Of a stretch of DNA of 64,000 bases, positions 24,126-31,315 are shown one piece after another (position 1 is the first letter of the stretch; each line of letters begins with the position of its first letter). The stretch comes from Halobacillus karajensis (GTDB taxonomy: Bacteria > Bacillota > Bacilli > Bacillales > Halobacillaceae): NCBI RefSeq assembly GCF_900108515.1, contig NZ_FNWW01000003.1, forward strand, positions 1-64,000, in the 5' to 3' direction. Below the pieces are notes generated by a model. The model made no database searches, had not been told where the DNA came from, and saw nothing but the letters and a program-made list of their open reading frames with translations. The translations under genes were made by a program, and so were the position numbers.

Positions 24126-24290
24126 GTGCATGGATTACATGGCATTTTCTTATTTGGATTTTTAGGATGCTTTCTCATAGGTTCTATATTAAATTTTTTG
24201 CTTAATATGAGAAGGAGGAAAGACTGGGTCATTACTTTATTATTAAGCGTTGTATTAGGTATGCTTTTCTTGCCTTTTATGGCAAATTAA
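24126..24290 (+). CDS. small two-helix membrane protein (54 aa), GTG start
   Basis: From a GTG at 24126 the frame reads HGLHGIFLFGFLGCFLIGSI, then LNFLLNMRRRKDWVITLLLS and VVLGMLFLPFMAN. Two helices are joined by a strongly basic loop (NMRRRKD), which should face the cytosol. AAAGAGG lies 3 nt upstream, a short spacing. An ATG at 24130 is in a different frame that stops after 12 codons. Unrecognised family, directly after copy O of the element. Confidence 0.5.
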   Translation: MHGLHGIFLFGFLGCFLIGSILNFLLNMRRRKDWVITLLLSVVLGMLFLPFMAN

Positions 24291-24488
24291 ATGGTTTACA
24301 AAAGAATTTAATATCTATAACCACTGAAAGTGACCACTTTGTTAAACACCATTGAGCAAGCTTTAAGTTATGTGGAAAAATGGAATCATAGAATCAAATC
24401 CTAGTGGAAAGGGACTATTGTGAAAAACCCGTAAAGTAATAGCGTTATTGGATCCTTATGCCACCGTAAACCATAAAGGAGGTAACTG

Positions 24489-24743
24489 ATGAGTAAAAAT
24501 AAAATTATTATTAGTTTAATAGCTATCTCACTTTTAGGTAATGTGTGGCTTTTCTATAAATGGCAACAACAAAAATCAATTATAGAAGAAAAACACACGG
24601 AATTTTTAGGTAATACAGTAAAATTGAAAGCATTTAGAGTTGAAGATCCGTCTGTATATTCACCCCAAAGGCTTGTGATGCTCGATAGATTAACTGAAGT
24701 TACCTCAGGTGTCTATTATGCTAATCAATTATATGAAGTGTAA
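24489..24743 (+). CDS. hypothetical membrane-anchored protein (84 aa)
   Basis: An N-terminal helix (MSKNKIIISLIAISLLGNVW) probably serves as an uncleaved anchor or signal, followed by a polar external domain (EKHTEFLGNTVKLKAFRVED and RLVMLDRLTEVTSGVYYANQ). AAAGGAGGT provides an ideal ribosome site. No family recognised. A decayed element-like stretch (ATCAAATCC...AAGGGACTATTG) lies about 70 bp upstream. Confidence 0.6.
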   Translation: MSKNKIIISLIAISLLGNVWLFYKWQQQKSIIEEKHTEFLGNTVKLKAFRVEDPSVYSPQRLVMLDRLTEVTSGVYYANQLYEV

Positions 24744-24910
24744 AGAGGTTAAGAACTAAAAAATAGTCCCTTAACAACTCCCTAAATTGTGTTTTGCAAT
24801 ACATTAAAAGTCAAGGAAAGTAACGAGAAACAAAAATTGTCCGATATTCAACAAGTGAAATCCTAACATGAGAGTGGGTTTAGGTACTTAGGGATGGAGA
24901 GTTTACCTAT

Positions 24911-24949
24911 TAATTCGATTTCAAGTTTTCATCTAAAAGGAGCATTTCT
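24911..24949 (+). repeat. dispersed intergenic element, copy P (degenerate)
   Basis: TTCGATTTCAAGTTTTC, then AAAAGGAGC. Here the G-rich box has become the ribosome site of the following gene. Confidence 0.5.
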
Positions 24950-25206
24950 TGAAGAAAAAAGTGGCCATTATGGAAAAAAGACTACAAACGTTACGTTACA
25001 TTGATATAGTGATTCTTTTAGTAGGAGCTATTTACTTATTATTGGTGGGTGTTACTGAGAAAAACCTTTCCATTAAAATCCTTATGACTATTTGTTTATC
25101 AAACACCTTAATTCGAGGAATCGAAGCGCAGTGGAACGGTAGAAAAATCGCTAGTTTTTTCATTTATGGTTTCAGTCTATTTTTAATATTTGTGTTAATT
25201 ATATAA
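24949..25206 (+). CDS. small membrane protein (85 aa), paralogue of the remnant at 35286
   Basis: The TTG at 24949 is placed 6 nt after AAAAGGAG. The product has helices at about 19-38 (YIDIVILLVGAIYLLLVGV), 43-58 and 67-85, with the motif RGIEAQWNGRKIASFFIYG between the last two. The same motif (RGIEAQWSGRKMASSIIYG) occurs in a broken copy at 35286-35520, so the family has been duplicated in this genome. Function unknown. Located between copies P and Q. Confidence 0.65.
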   Translation: MKKKVAIMEKRLQTLRYIDIVILLVGAIYLLLVGVTEKNLSIKILMTICLSNTLIRGIEAQWNGRKIASFFIYGFSLFLIFVLII

Positions 25207-25620
25207 AGAAAATTCAGTTACCAATATTAAGTAAAAGTATCTATAAATTTAAAAAGCTCAACAGTCCATTGTATTGAATAATGAATTTAGTTTATCTAGA
25301 AATCAAGTCTTATATAGAAACGCGGGCTTCTCCCTAGTATCTCTTTCTTCTAAGTTCTAAACCAACTTTCTCCAGGACTTCTTGTGAAGAAATGTTATTA
25401 TTTATTATCTTAGCAAAGGTTTTGGTGAAACCTTCCTTACTCAATATCCAACATGGTATGTAAAGCTCTACATGGAAGAAGGTGTGCCTGATTATAAGGT
25501 ACACCTTTTTTGTATCATCGTGATCTTCTTCTTCTCCATCTAAAGGAGTGGATCATTTCAAACCTTGACCCGATGAATGAATACGAATCCATTTGTATTC
25601 TATAAACAAGGAGGTTGCAT
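25207..25620 (+). other. intergenic stretch with element copy Q and a terminator-like hairpin
   Basis: Between element copy Q and the next gene lies a hairpin at 25479-25511 (AAGGTGTGCC/GGTACACCTT followed by TTTTT), which could end a plus-strand transcript. No gene start was found between them. Confidence 0.45.
25291..25333 (+). repeat. dispersed intergenic element, copy Q
   Basis: ATCTAGAAATCAAGTCTTAT, then AAACGCGGGC with two extra bases between the boxes. Confidence 0.6.
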
Positions 25621-26181
25621 ATGAAAAGAAAACACGCGCTGGTAATTGGCGGTACGGGGGTGTTAACCGATGTTTCGCTTTGGCTTGCGGACAATGGATA
25701 TGTCGTGTCTGTCATTGGAAGGAACAAAAGCAAACACGAAAACATGAGAGCGAAATCACAATACCCAGGGTTAATCAACAGTTTAATGGTAGATTATAGA
25801 GATCATGCATTACTTGAAAATCTAGTAACAAATGCCATCGATTCGTATGGTCCGATCACACTCGTCATCAGCTGGACTCCCTCCCTTGGCTCATTGGAGT
25901 TGATCAATAGGATCGTTTGTGAGAAAAGCCAAAGTTGGAAGCTGTTTCAGGTAATGGGAAGCAGAAGATATTTTGAAGAAAATAAGTTAGAGGTCCCGTA
26001 TGGGTGTCATCACAGAAGGATTTATCTAGGTTTTATCAGGGAGGGCAATCAATCAAGGTGGTTGATGAATAACGAAATAGCCGGTGGCGTCATTAAGAGT
26101 GTAGAGGAAGATCATTCAGAGTCTATCATCGGAGTCTCCATCCATATGAAAAACGTCCAAATTATTAGGGGGATTAGATGA
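25621..26181 (+). CDS. short SDR-like Rossmann-fold protein
   Basis: The 186-residue product starts MKRKHALVIGGTGVLTDVSL, a dinucleotide-binding GGTGxL loop near residues 9-14, followed by GYVVSVIGRNK. It is much shorter than normal SDRs and lacks a clear YxxxK; the end contains CHHRRIYLGFIREGNQSRWL. Similar roughly 185-residue proteins are annotated as short-chain dehydrogenases in Bacillus, with no known substrate. The ATG at 25621 is used because AAGGAGGT lies 5-6 nt upstream; an in-frame TTG at 25615 overlaps that site. Confidence 0.65.
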   Translation: MKRKHALVIGGTGVLTDVSLWLADNGYVVSVIGRNKSKHENMRAKSQYPGLINSLMVDYRDHALLENLVTNAIDSYGPITLVISWTPSLGSLELINRIVCEKSQSWKLFQVMGSRRYFEENKLEVPYGCHHRRIYLGFIREGNQSRWLMNNEIAGGVIKSVEEDHSESIIGVSIHMKNVQIIRGIR

Positions 26182-26213
26182 AACTGTTTCCAAACATTAA
26201 TCTTTGCGTGAAA

Positions 26214-26700
26214 TTTTAATTAACCAGACGAACTAAAATATAGAATCGCCTTAAACCTTTGATTTAATTGGCCAACGCCTAGCAAAAGTAGACCCAGTAA
26301 TATTATAGCAGCAAAAATCAGTGAGCTACTATGATTATTTGAATGGACTTTTAAGATCTCTGCAATAATGGGCTCATAAGGCTGTTAAATACCCAATCGT
26401 TTTGTTACTTTCTTGAAAGGACATACTTTTCCCTTTGGAAACAATCAACGTTACAATTCCCATAAATGTTCCACTGAACAAGAGGGAACCAAAAAATACC
26501 CACAGCACTATGCGTCAGAACTGGCAAAATGCCCCCCGATGATCTGGGCGGCGAATGCACCATACTAGGTTTTGATATGATCGAATTTATTAGCGATGAT
26601 AGCTAATATAAAGCAGGAGGGAATGACAGCTAGTCGCAAACCTCCCAATTCCCATTACAATTATTAACGAAGCTATTCCTGCTTTAAGGGCTTATAGGCT
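26214..26700 (-). pseudogene. YbfB/YjiJ-type MFS transporter, heavily decayed
   Basis: On the minus strand, pieces in several frames with internal stops read ALWVFFGSLLFSGTFMGIVT, LIVSKGKSMSFQESNKTIGY, then LTAL and a late LLLLGVGQLNQ-like helix. The order FGxxFxGTFMGIVTL...NKxIGYLTA is that of the C-terminal half of YbfB/YjiJ-type MFS proteins. At least three frame changes are needed to join them. Nothing intact remains; the 540-bp gap holds only this. Confidence 0.55.
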
Positions 26701-26720
26701 CATGCATTCACCTCTGTTCC

Positions 26721-27788
26721 CTAACGATTCTTCAAAAGAACATCGACTTGAGAAACGATGTCTCTAATCATCTCACCAGCGGGTTGTCTTTTGCTTAATC
26801 GCACACTTTGGCCACTCCAAATATGAACCCATTCCGGTCGATTTTGCTTTGCTGCTTCATTACGAATCTCTTTGGTTAGTATGTTTTGCACCGGATAACC
26901 CGGTAGATTTTGTTCATATGGAGCCATCCTCGTGATAAATTCATTTTGAATACCTCTTGCCGGTTTACCACTAAATGCCTGGGTAATAACTGTTTGTTCT
27001 TCGATACTGTCCAATATCTTCTCTATATGTAATTTTTTCGCTCCACTTTCCATACTGGTGAGAAAAGCGGTTCCCATTTGGACGGCTTCGGCTCCCAGTG
27101 TGAGAGCTGCTAAAACGCCTCTTTCGTCCATAATTCCACCTGCGGCTATGACAGGAATGTCGACATGATCGGCGGCTTGTGGAACAAGTGACATTGTTCC
27201 AATCATGGATTTATCATATGATCCCGAAAAGGTTCCACGATGTCCGCCGGCCTCACTGCCCTGCATCACAACCATGTCCAATCCGTTTTCTTCATTAATT
27301 ATAGCTTCCTTGACTGTTGTTGCTGTCCCCATAACCACAATATTTTCCTGCTTTAACTGGTGAACCCGTTGTTTGGAAGGGACGCCAAAGGTAAAACTGC
27401 AAACAGGCACACGTTCTTCTAAAATAATTTCTATTTGCTTATCAAAAAGATTGGTCGTTGGCTTAGTAACTTCCGGTTCCTTTAATTTTAATTCTTCGCG
27501 AAAAGGACGTAATAATTCATTTGCTTTTTCAATTTCCTTTTCGGCCACCTCCGGCATTTCCGGAATGAAAATATTTACTCCGAAGGGCTGATTCGTTAAT
27601 TCTTTGATTTTTCGAATGGCTTTCGTCATCTGTTCTGGGCTCATATAACCTGCGCCTAGAGTACCAAGCCCTCCAGCATTGGAAACGGCAGCTATTAATC
27701 CCGGTGTTGTAATCCCCCCGGCCATTCCTGCCTGTATGATTGGATATTGAATGCCAAGTTTCTTAGTAAACCTGTTTTCGTGCCACAT
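26721..27788 (-). CDS. NAD(P)H-dependent flavin oxidoreductase / nitronate monooxygenase
   Basis: The 355-residue barrel protein starts FTKKLGIQYPIIQAGMAGGI and has ISNAGGLGTLG-type FMN contacts, PFGVNIFIP, and H183 in QGSEAGGHRGTF, the catalytic His of nitronate monooxygenases. VIAAGGIMDERGVLAAL and GAEAVQMGTAFL complete the FMN-phosphate site. It may detoxify nitronates or act as a related enoyl reductase (FabK-like). AGGAGGA lies 7 nt before the ATG. It is divergent from a LysR regulator 145 bp away, which probably controls it. Confidence 0.88.
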   Translation of the reverse strand: MWHENRFTKKLGIQYPIIQAGMAGGITTPGLIAAVSNAGGLGTLGAGYMSPEQMTKAIRKIKELTNQPFGVNIFIPEMPEVAEKEIEKANELLRPFREELKLKEPEVTKPTTNLFDKQIEIILEERVPVCSFTFGVPSKQRVHQLKQENIVVMGTATTVKEAIINEENGLDMVVMQGSEAGGHRGTFSGSYDKSMIGTMSLVPQAADHVDIPVIAAGGIMDERGVLAALTLGAEAVQMGTAFLTSMESGAKKLHIEKILDSIEEQTVITQAFSGKPARGIQNEFITRMAPYEQNLPGYPVQNILTKEIRNEAAKQNRPEWVHIWSGQSVRLSKRQPAGEMIRDIVSQVDVLLKNR

Positions 27789-27933
27789 GTCATCATTCCT
27801 CCTAAGGGTTGTGAATGAAAGGTTTCCAAAATGCGTTACTATGATTATAATTGGATTTAATTAACACGTAAAATGATGTTTTTTGTTAGTTACCATCAAA
27901 AATATTGATATCTAATCTGAAGGGGTTTTAGAG

Positions 27934-28824
27934 ATGAATCTGGAAGATCTTCGTGTTTTTACGGAAGTTGCAAAGGAAGCCAATATTACGAAAGCGGCTG
28001 TAAGACTGAACTTTGTCCAATCTAATGTGACCGCAAAAATTAAGCGACTTGAAAAAATTTATAATACCAAGCTATTTTATCGTCATAAACATGGTGTGGA
28101 CTTGACCTCTTCTGGAAAAGTTCTTTTAAATTATGCTGAACAAGTGCTCCAATTGATGGGGGATGCTGAAAAAACGCTAAAGAACTCCAGTGTACCTCAA
28201 GGGACATTATCCATTGGTTCAATGGAAACAACAACAGCTACACGATTACCAGGTATTTTATCGACCTATCATGAACAGTACCCGCAGGTGGAGTTGTCTC
28301 TTCAAACCGGAACCACAGAGGAACTTATAAAAGCAGCTTTAAATCGTAAGATTGAAGGTGCTTTTGTAGCAGGGGAAGTTAATCATCCGGAACTGGAAAA
28401 GATTAATGTTTTCGAAGAGGAGTTGGTTTTGGTTACAAAGGAATCTGTCCTTTCTAGTACCAGTTTTGAACAACTGAAAAATCAAACCTTCATTGTGTTC
28501 AAATCTGGTTGTTTTTATAGAGATACATTTGAAAAATGGTTGGGGTCTAAAGGAATTCGAACACCTAAGGTGATGGAATTGAACACCTTAGATGGTGTGA
28601 TAGGATGTGTTAAAGCTGGACTGGGCATTTCACTTTTACCTAGGTCAGTAGTTGACAATCTTAACCAAAGTAAAAATATAAAACCGTTTACATTGCCACA
28701 AGAATATGGGGTCATTCCCACAAGCTTTATCAACCATAAAGATATCGTAAAAACACAGGCTTTTAGTAAATTTGTTTTCCATATAGAGTCGACCGTTTCT
28801 TTGAGATCCTCTTTAAATGCGTGA
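27934..28824 (+). CDS. LysR-family transcriptional regulator
   Basis: The 296-residue protein has a standard LysR N-terminus, MNLEDLRVFTEVAKEANITK then AAVRLNFVQSNVTAKIKRLE (helix-turn-helix about 17-40), and a C-terminal effector domain with GTLSIGSMETTTATRLPGIL and AGLGISLLP. It is of the small-group type similar to CzcR/YwbI. It faces the flavin oxidoreductase gene across a shared 145-bp control region that contains AT-rich, partly symmetric sequence, the usual layout for a LysR target. Confidence 0.9.
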   Translation: MNLEDLRVFTEVAKEANITKAAVRLNFVQSNVTAKIKRLEKIYNTKLFYRHKHGVDLTSSGKVLLNYAEQVLQLMGDAEKTLKNSSVPQGTLSIGSMETTTATRLPGILSTYHEQYPQVELSLQTGTTEELIKAALNRKIEGAFVAGEVNHPELEKINVFEEELVLVTKESVLSSTSFEQLKNQTFIVFKSGCFYRDTFEKWLGSKGIRTPKVMELNTLDGVIGCVKAGLGISLLPRSVVDNLNQSKNIKPFTLPQEYGVIPTSFINHKDIVKTQAFSKFVFHIESTVSLRSSLNA

Positions 28825-29044
28825 ATATTATAATTAAATCAACCCTGGATTTTCAATAAAAAGCCCGTGAAAATAATATCGGATTGCCTTTCTTCTGCTT
28901 TCTTGTAATACAATAGTGATTACTTAAGTCCTCGTTTTCAACCATATCCCTTGATATCAAGTCTTCCCGATTATAATCTTTTTCTGCTAACTTAACGGAA
29001 CCCTCAAGAAGGTTGTCTGTATTTTAGAAAAAATCAGAAAATTA
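28825..29044 (+). other. intergenic stretch with degenerate element copy R
   Basis: Copy R (28945-28977) keeps CTTGATATCAAGTCTTCC, a perfect 12-bp palindrome plus the AAGTCTT box, but no G-run. Nothing else was seen before the promoter at 29045. Confidence 0.45.
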
Positions 29045-29073
29045 TTGACTCTCCAACTACCTTCGTGTAATAT
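29045..29073 (+). promoter_or_regulatory. promoter of the sugar-acid locus
   Basis: TTGACT at 29045 and TAATAT at 29068 with a 17-nt spacer, directly followed by the operator at 29098. Confidence 0.75.
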
Positions 29074-29097
29074 TCTATATGAATATTATAGAACTTA

Positions 29098-29114
29098 GTT
29101 TTATAATGTAGAAC
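29098..29114 (+). promoter_or_regulatory. palindromic operator 1 (probable IclR-type site)
   Basis: GTTTTATAATGTAGAAC, an imperfect palindrome. A near-identical 17-mer, GTTCTATAATATAAAAC, lies at 31037-31053 before the dehydratase gene, and both are preceded by AGAACTWA. A related TTCTATA...TATAGAA palindrome lies at 29072-29093. Confidence 0.65.
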
Positions 29115-29174
29115 AATGGCGGGAATGTGGAAAATAATTGTATTAAAACTCAATTTTATTAAGGAGTGATTGGA

Positions 29175-30122
29175 ATGGAGAAAACACGGCAAATCATTGA
29201 AAAACTCGGATTTCCGGGAAGTGATTTTAATGAAATCCCAACTTCAACAAAAACCTTCCCAGATGGAGCTCAATATCGAATAGAAATACCTAGTGTGGAA
29301 GGTGTTAAATCCTTTGAAACCGTGCTTGATGCGGCAGAAGATTATGATGTACCAATTCATCGAGTGTCTCAGGGAAGTGGAATTATGCTTCTAACAGACA
29401 GTGAACTAAAGGATATGGTAGGAATCGGTGCAAGTGAAAATATGGAAGTAAGTTTATTTGTGGGTCCACGCGGGACATGGGATCTTTCAGCCATGCCCTG
29501 GTCGAGTGGAGGAAAAGTGTTAGGCCAGCGTGTCGAAGGGATCGATCAGCTTGTCTACTCTATTGAAGATATTAAACGAGGATGTGAGGCAGGATTAAGG
29601 AGTATTCTTGTTAGTGATGAGGGACTGTTGTGGTTAGTAAATGAATATAAAAAGTTAGGGGAACTTCCGAGTGACTTGATAGTAAAGGTTTCTGTACAAA
29701 TGGGACAGTCCAACCCTGTATCCATCCGATTAATTGAAAGTATAGGAGCTGGTACCTTTAATGTTCCTACTGATTTAACACTTCCTCGGCTTGCTGCCAT
29801 TCGGCAGGCAGTAGACATACCTTTGGATATTTACGTAGAAGTTCCTGATGAACTAGGTGGATTTATTCGTCACTTTGATATTCCTGAAATTATCAGGGTA
29901 GCAGCACCGGTATATATTAAATTCGGTTTAAGAAATGCTCCCAATATTTATCCTTCTGGTACCCACTTGGAAGATAAGTCGATGGCTTTATCCAAAGAAC
30001 GTGTCCGCCGTGCCAGAATAGGACTAGAGATGATTCAACGATATGCCCCCCATTTGAAAATGTCGGAAAAAGGTGCTGAAGGGCTTGCTGTTCCAGTAAA
30101 AGGTAATGTTTCTCTTTCCTAA
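29175..30122 (+). CDS. U32-peptidase-like barrel protein of the sugar-acid locus
   Basis: The roughly 315-residue product has a TIM-barrel-like alternation (PDGAQYRIEIPSVEGVKSFE, VPIHRVSQGSGIMLLTDSEL, GTFNVPTDLTLPRLAAIRQA, IPLDIYVEVPDELGGFIRHF). Proteins of this kind are usually annotated as U32-like peptidases and occur beside YjhG/YagF sugar-acid dehydratases; proteolysis is doubtful, and aldolase- or isomerase-like action on a sugar acid is an alternative. The collagenase-type U32 signature is not seen. ATG 29175 lies 8 nt after AAGGAG. It is first in the locus and is preceded by promoter and operator. Confidence 0.55.
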   Translation: MEKTRQIIEKLGFPGSDFNEIPTSTKTFPDGAQYRIEIPSVEGVKSFETVLDAAEDYDVPIHRVSQGSGIMLLTDSELKDMVGIGASENMEVSLFVGPRGTWDLSAMPWSSGGKVLGQRVEGIDQLVYSIEDIKRGCEAGLRSILVSDEGLLWLVNEYKKLGELPSDLIVKVSVQMGQSNPVSIRLIESIGAGTFNVPTDLTLPRLAAIRQAVDIPLDIYVEVPDELGGFIRHFDIPEIIRVAAPVYIKFGLRNAPNIYPSGTHLEDKSMALSKERVRRARIGLEMIQRYAPHLKMSEKGAEGLAVPVKGNVSLS

Positions 30123-30220
30123 AAAGGCTGGCTTTCTATTATAATCTTGATCAAATAATCCCCCTTATATCGTTAGGATGTGATAGTATAATTCCATAAC
30201 TATCTGTAAGGATGATGTAA

Positions 30221-30979
30221 ATGCCAATCATACAATCGGTTGAACGAGCGCTGAAAATATTAGACTTATTTAATGTACAGGAACCAGAGTTGAGAATCAC
30301 TGAAATTAGTGAACGTATGCACCTTAATAAAAGCACGGTTCATTCTTTACTCCGAACTCTACAAGAGTATGGGTATATAGAAAGGAATACGGAAAACGGA
30401 AAATACAAGCTAGGTCTAAAGTTATTTGAAAGAGGAAACTTTGTTACTTATAACCTGGATACTCGCACCATTGCAAGGAAGTATTTATTGGATTTGTCTT
30501 TGAAAACGGGACACACCCTCCATCTAGTGATTTTAGAGGGAAAAGAAGCTGTCTACATTGATAAAGTAGAAGGTAAATCAGGTAATGTGGAGGGTTCTCG
30601 TATTGGCCGGAGGGCTACCCTTCATAGCAGTGGGGTTGGGAAGGTGCTTTTTGCCTTTAGAACAGAAGAAGAAATGAATCAAATATTAGATGGATATATA
30701 TTTGAGAAACGTACGACTAATACTTTGACGAACAAAGAGGATTTTTTAGAGGAAATAGCTAAAATCAAAAAACAGGGATATGCAATTGATAAAGAGGAAA
30801 ATGAACCGGGAATATCATGTATTGCCTTCCCGATTTACAGTTACACAAATAAGGTCATTGCTGCTTTTAGTATTTCCATGCCTACTCCGCAGTTAAATGA
30901 TGAACAGCTTAACCGTATCATTCCTATAATGGAACAGACAGCCGAACAGATTTCTAAGGAGATGGGATACAGGTCATAA
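30221..30979 (+). CDS. IclR-family transcriptional regulator
   Basis: The 252-residue product has a winged HTH (SVERALKILDLFNVQEPELR, MHLNKSTVHSLLRTLQEYGY, about residues 5-60) and the IclR effector domain with GHTLHLVILEGKEAVYIDKV, ATLHSSGVGKVLFAF and EENEPGISCIAFPIY. It is placed between the U32-like gene and the dehydratase, both of which have the same palindrome upstream, so it is the likely local repressor. The inducer is probably the sugar acid or its keto-deoxy product. Confidence 0.9.
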   Translation: MPIIQSVERALKILDLFNVQEPELRITEISERMHLNKSTVHSLLRTLQEYGYIERNTENGKYKLGLKLFERGNFVTYNLDTRTIARKYLLDLSLKTGHTLHLVILEGKEAVYIDKVEGKSGNVEGSRIGRRATLHSSGVGKVLFAFRTEEEMNQILDGYIFEKRTTNTLTNKEDFLEEIAKIKKQGYAIDKEENEPGISCIAFPIYSYTNKVIAAFSISMPTPQLNDEQLNRIIPIMEQTAEQISKEMGYRS

Positions 30980-31036
30980 AGCTTATAAACTAAAAGTCGT
31001 TTAAAAAGACTTTTCATGAACATGTAACAGAACTAA

Positions 31037-31053
31037 GTTCTATAATATAAAAC
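31037..31053 (+). promoter_or_regulatory. palindromic operator 2 (probable IclR-type site)
   Basis: GTTCTATAATATAAAAC, with 14 of 17 positions equal to operator 1. The TATAAT inside it could be the -10 box of the dehydratase gene, so binding would block transcription. Confidence 0.65.
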
Positions 31054-31315
31054 TAATGTGGATTGCAGGTAATGTTTTGGTACTTTATGGTTTTTATATT
31101 TCCAATAGCAATCAAGTTTTATCGTAGTTGATTCTGTCATTTTCAATGGTACCATTCTGCTAACTGGGGCGGTAAATCGATAGATTTAATTGTTCCAGAT
31201 ATGTCTCTTTAGCATGGTACTCTCCTGGAAAAACGGATTAAATTTTTATGTGTGCATAGCTTTTGAGGAGTCATGTCTTTTTCTTAAAGGACTAAACATA
31301 TTGGAGGCTGATTCT

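Noticed and set aside
591-25333. The recurring intergenic element as a CRISPR array or as simple promoters
   Set aside because: Copies are separated by whole genes of varying size, not by uniform spacers, and they diverge from each other; -35/-10 spacing is not met within the conserved boxes.
25334-25570. Minus-strand open frame of about 78 codons with protein-like end (SSQEVLEKVGLELRRKRY)
   Set aside because: No start codon or ribosome site, and it contains the plus-strand terminator hairpin at 25479-25511; it may be a remnant but cannot be supported as a gene.
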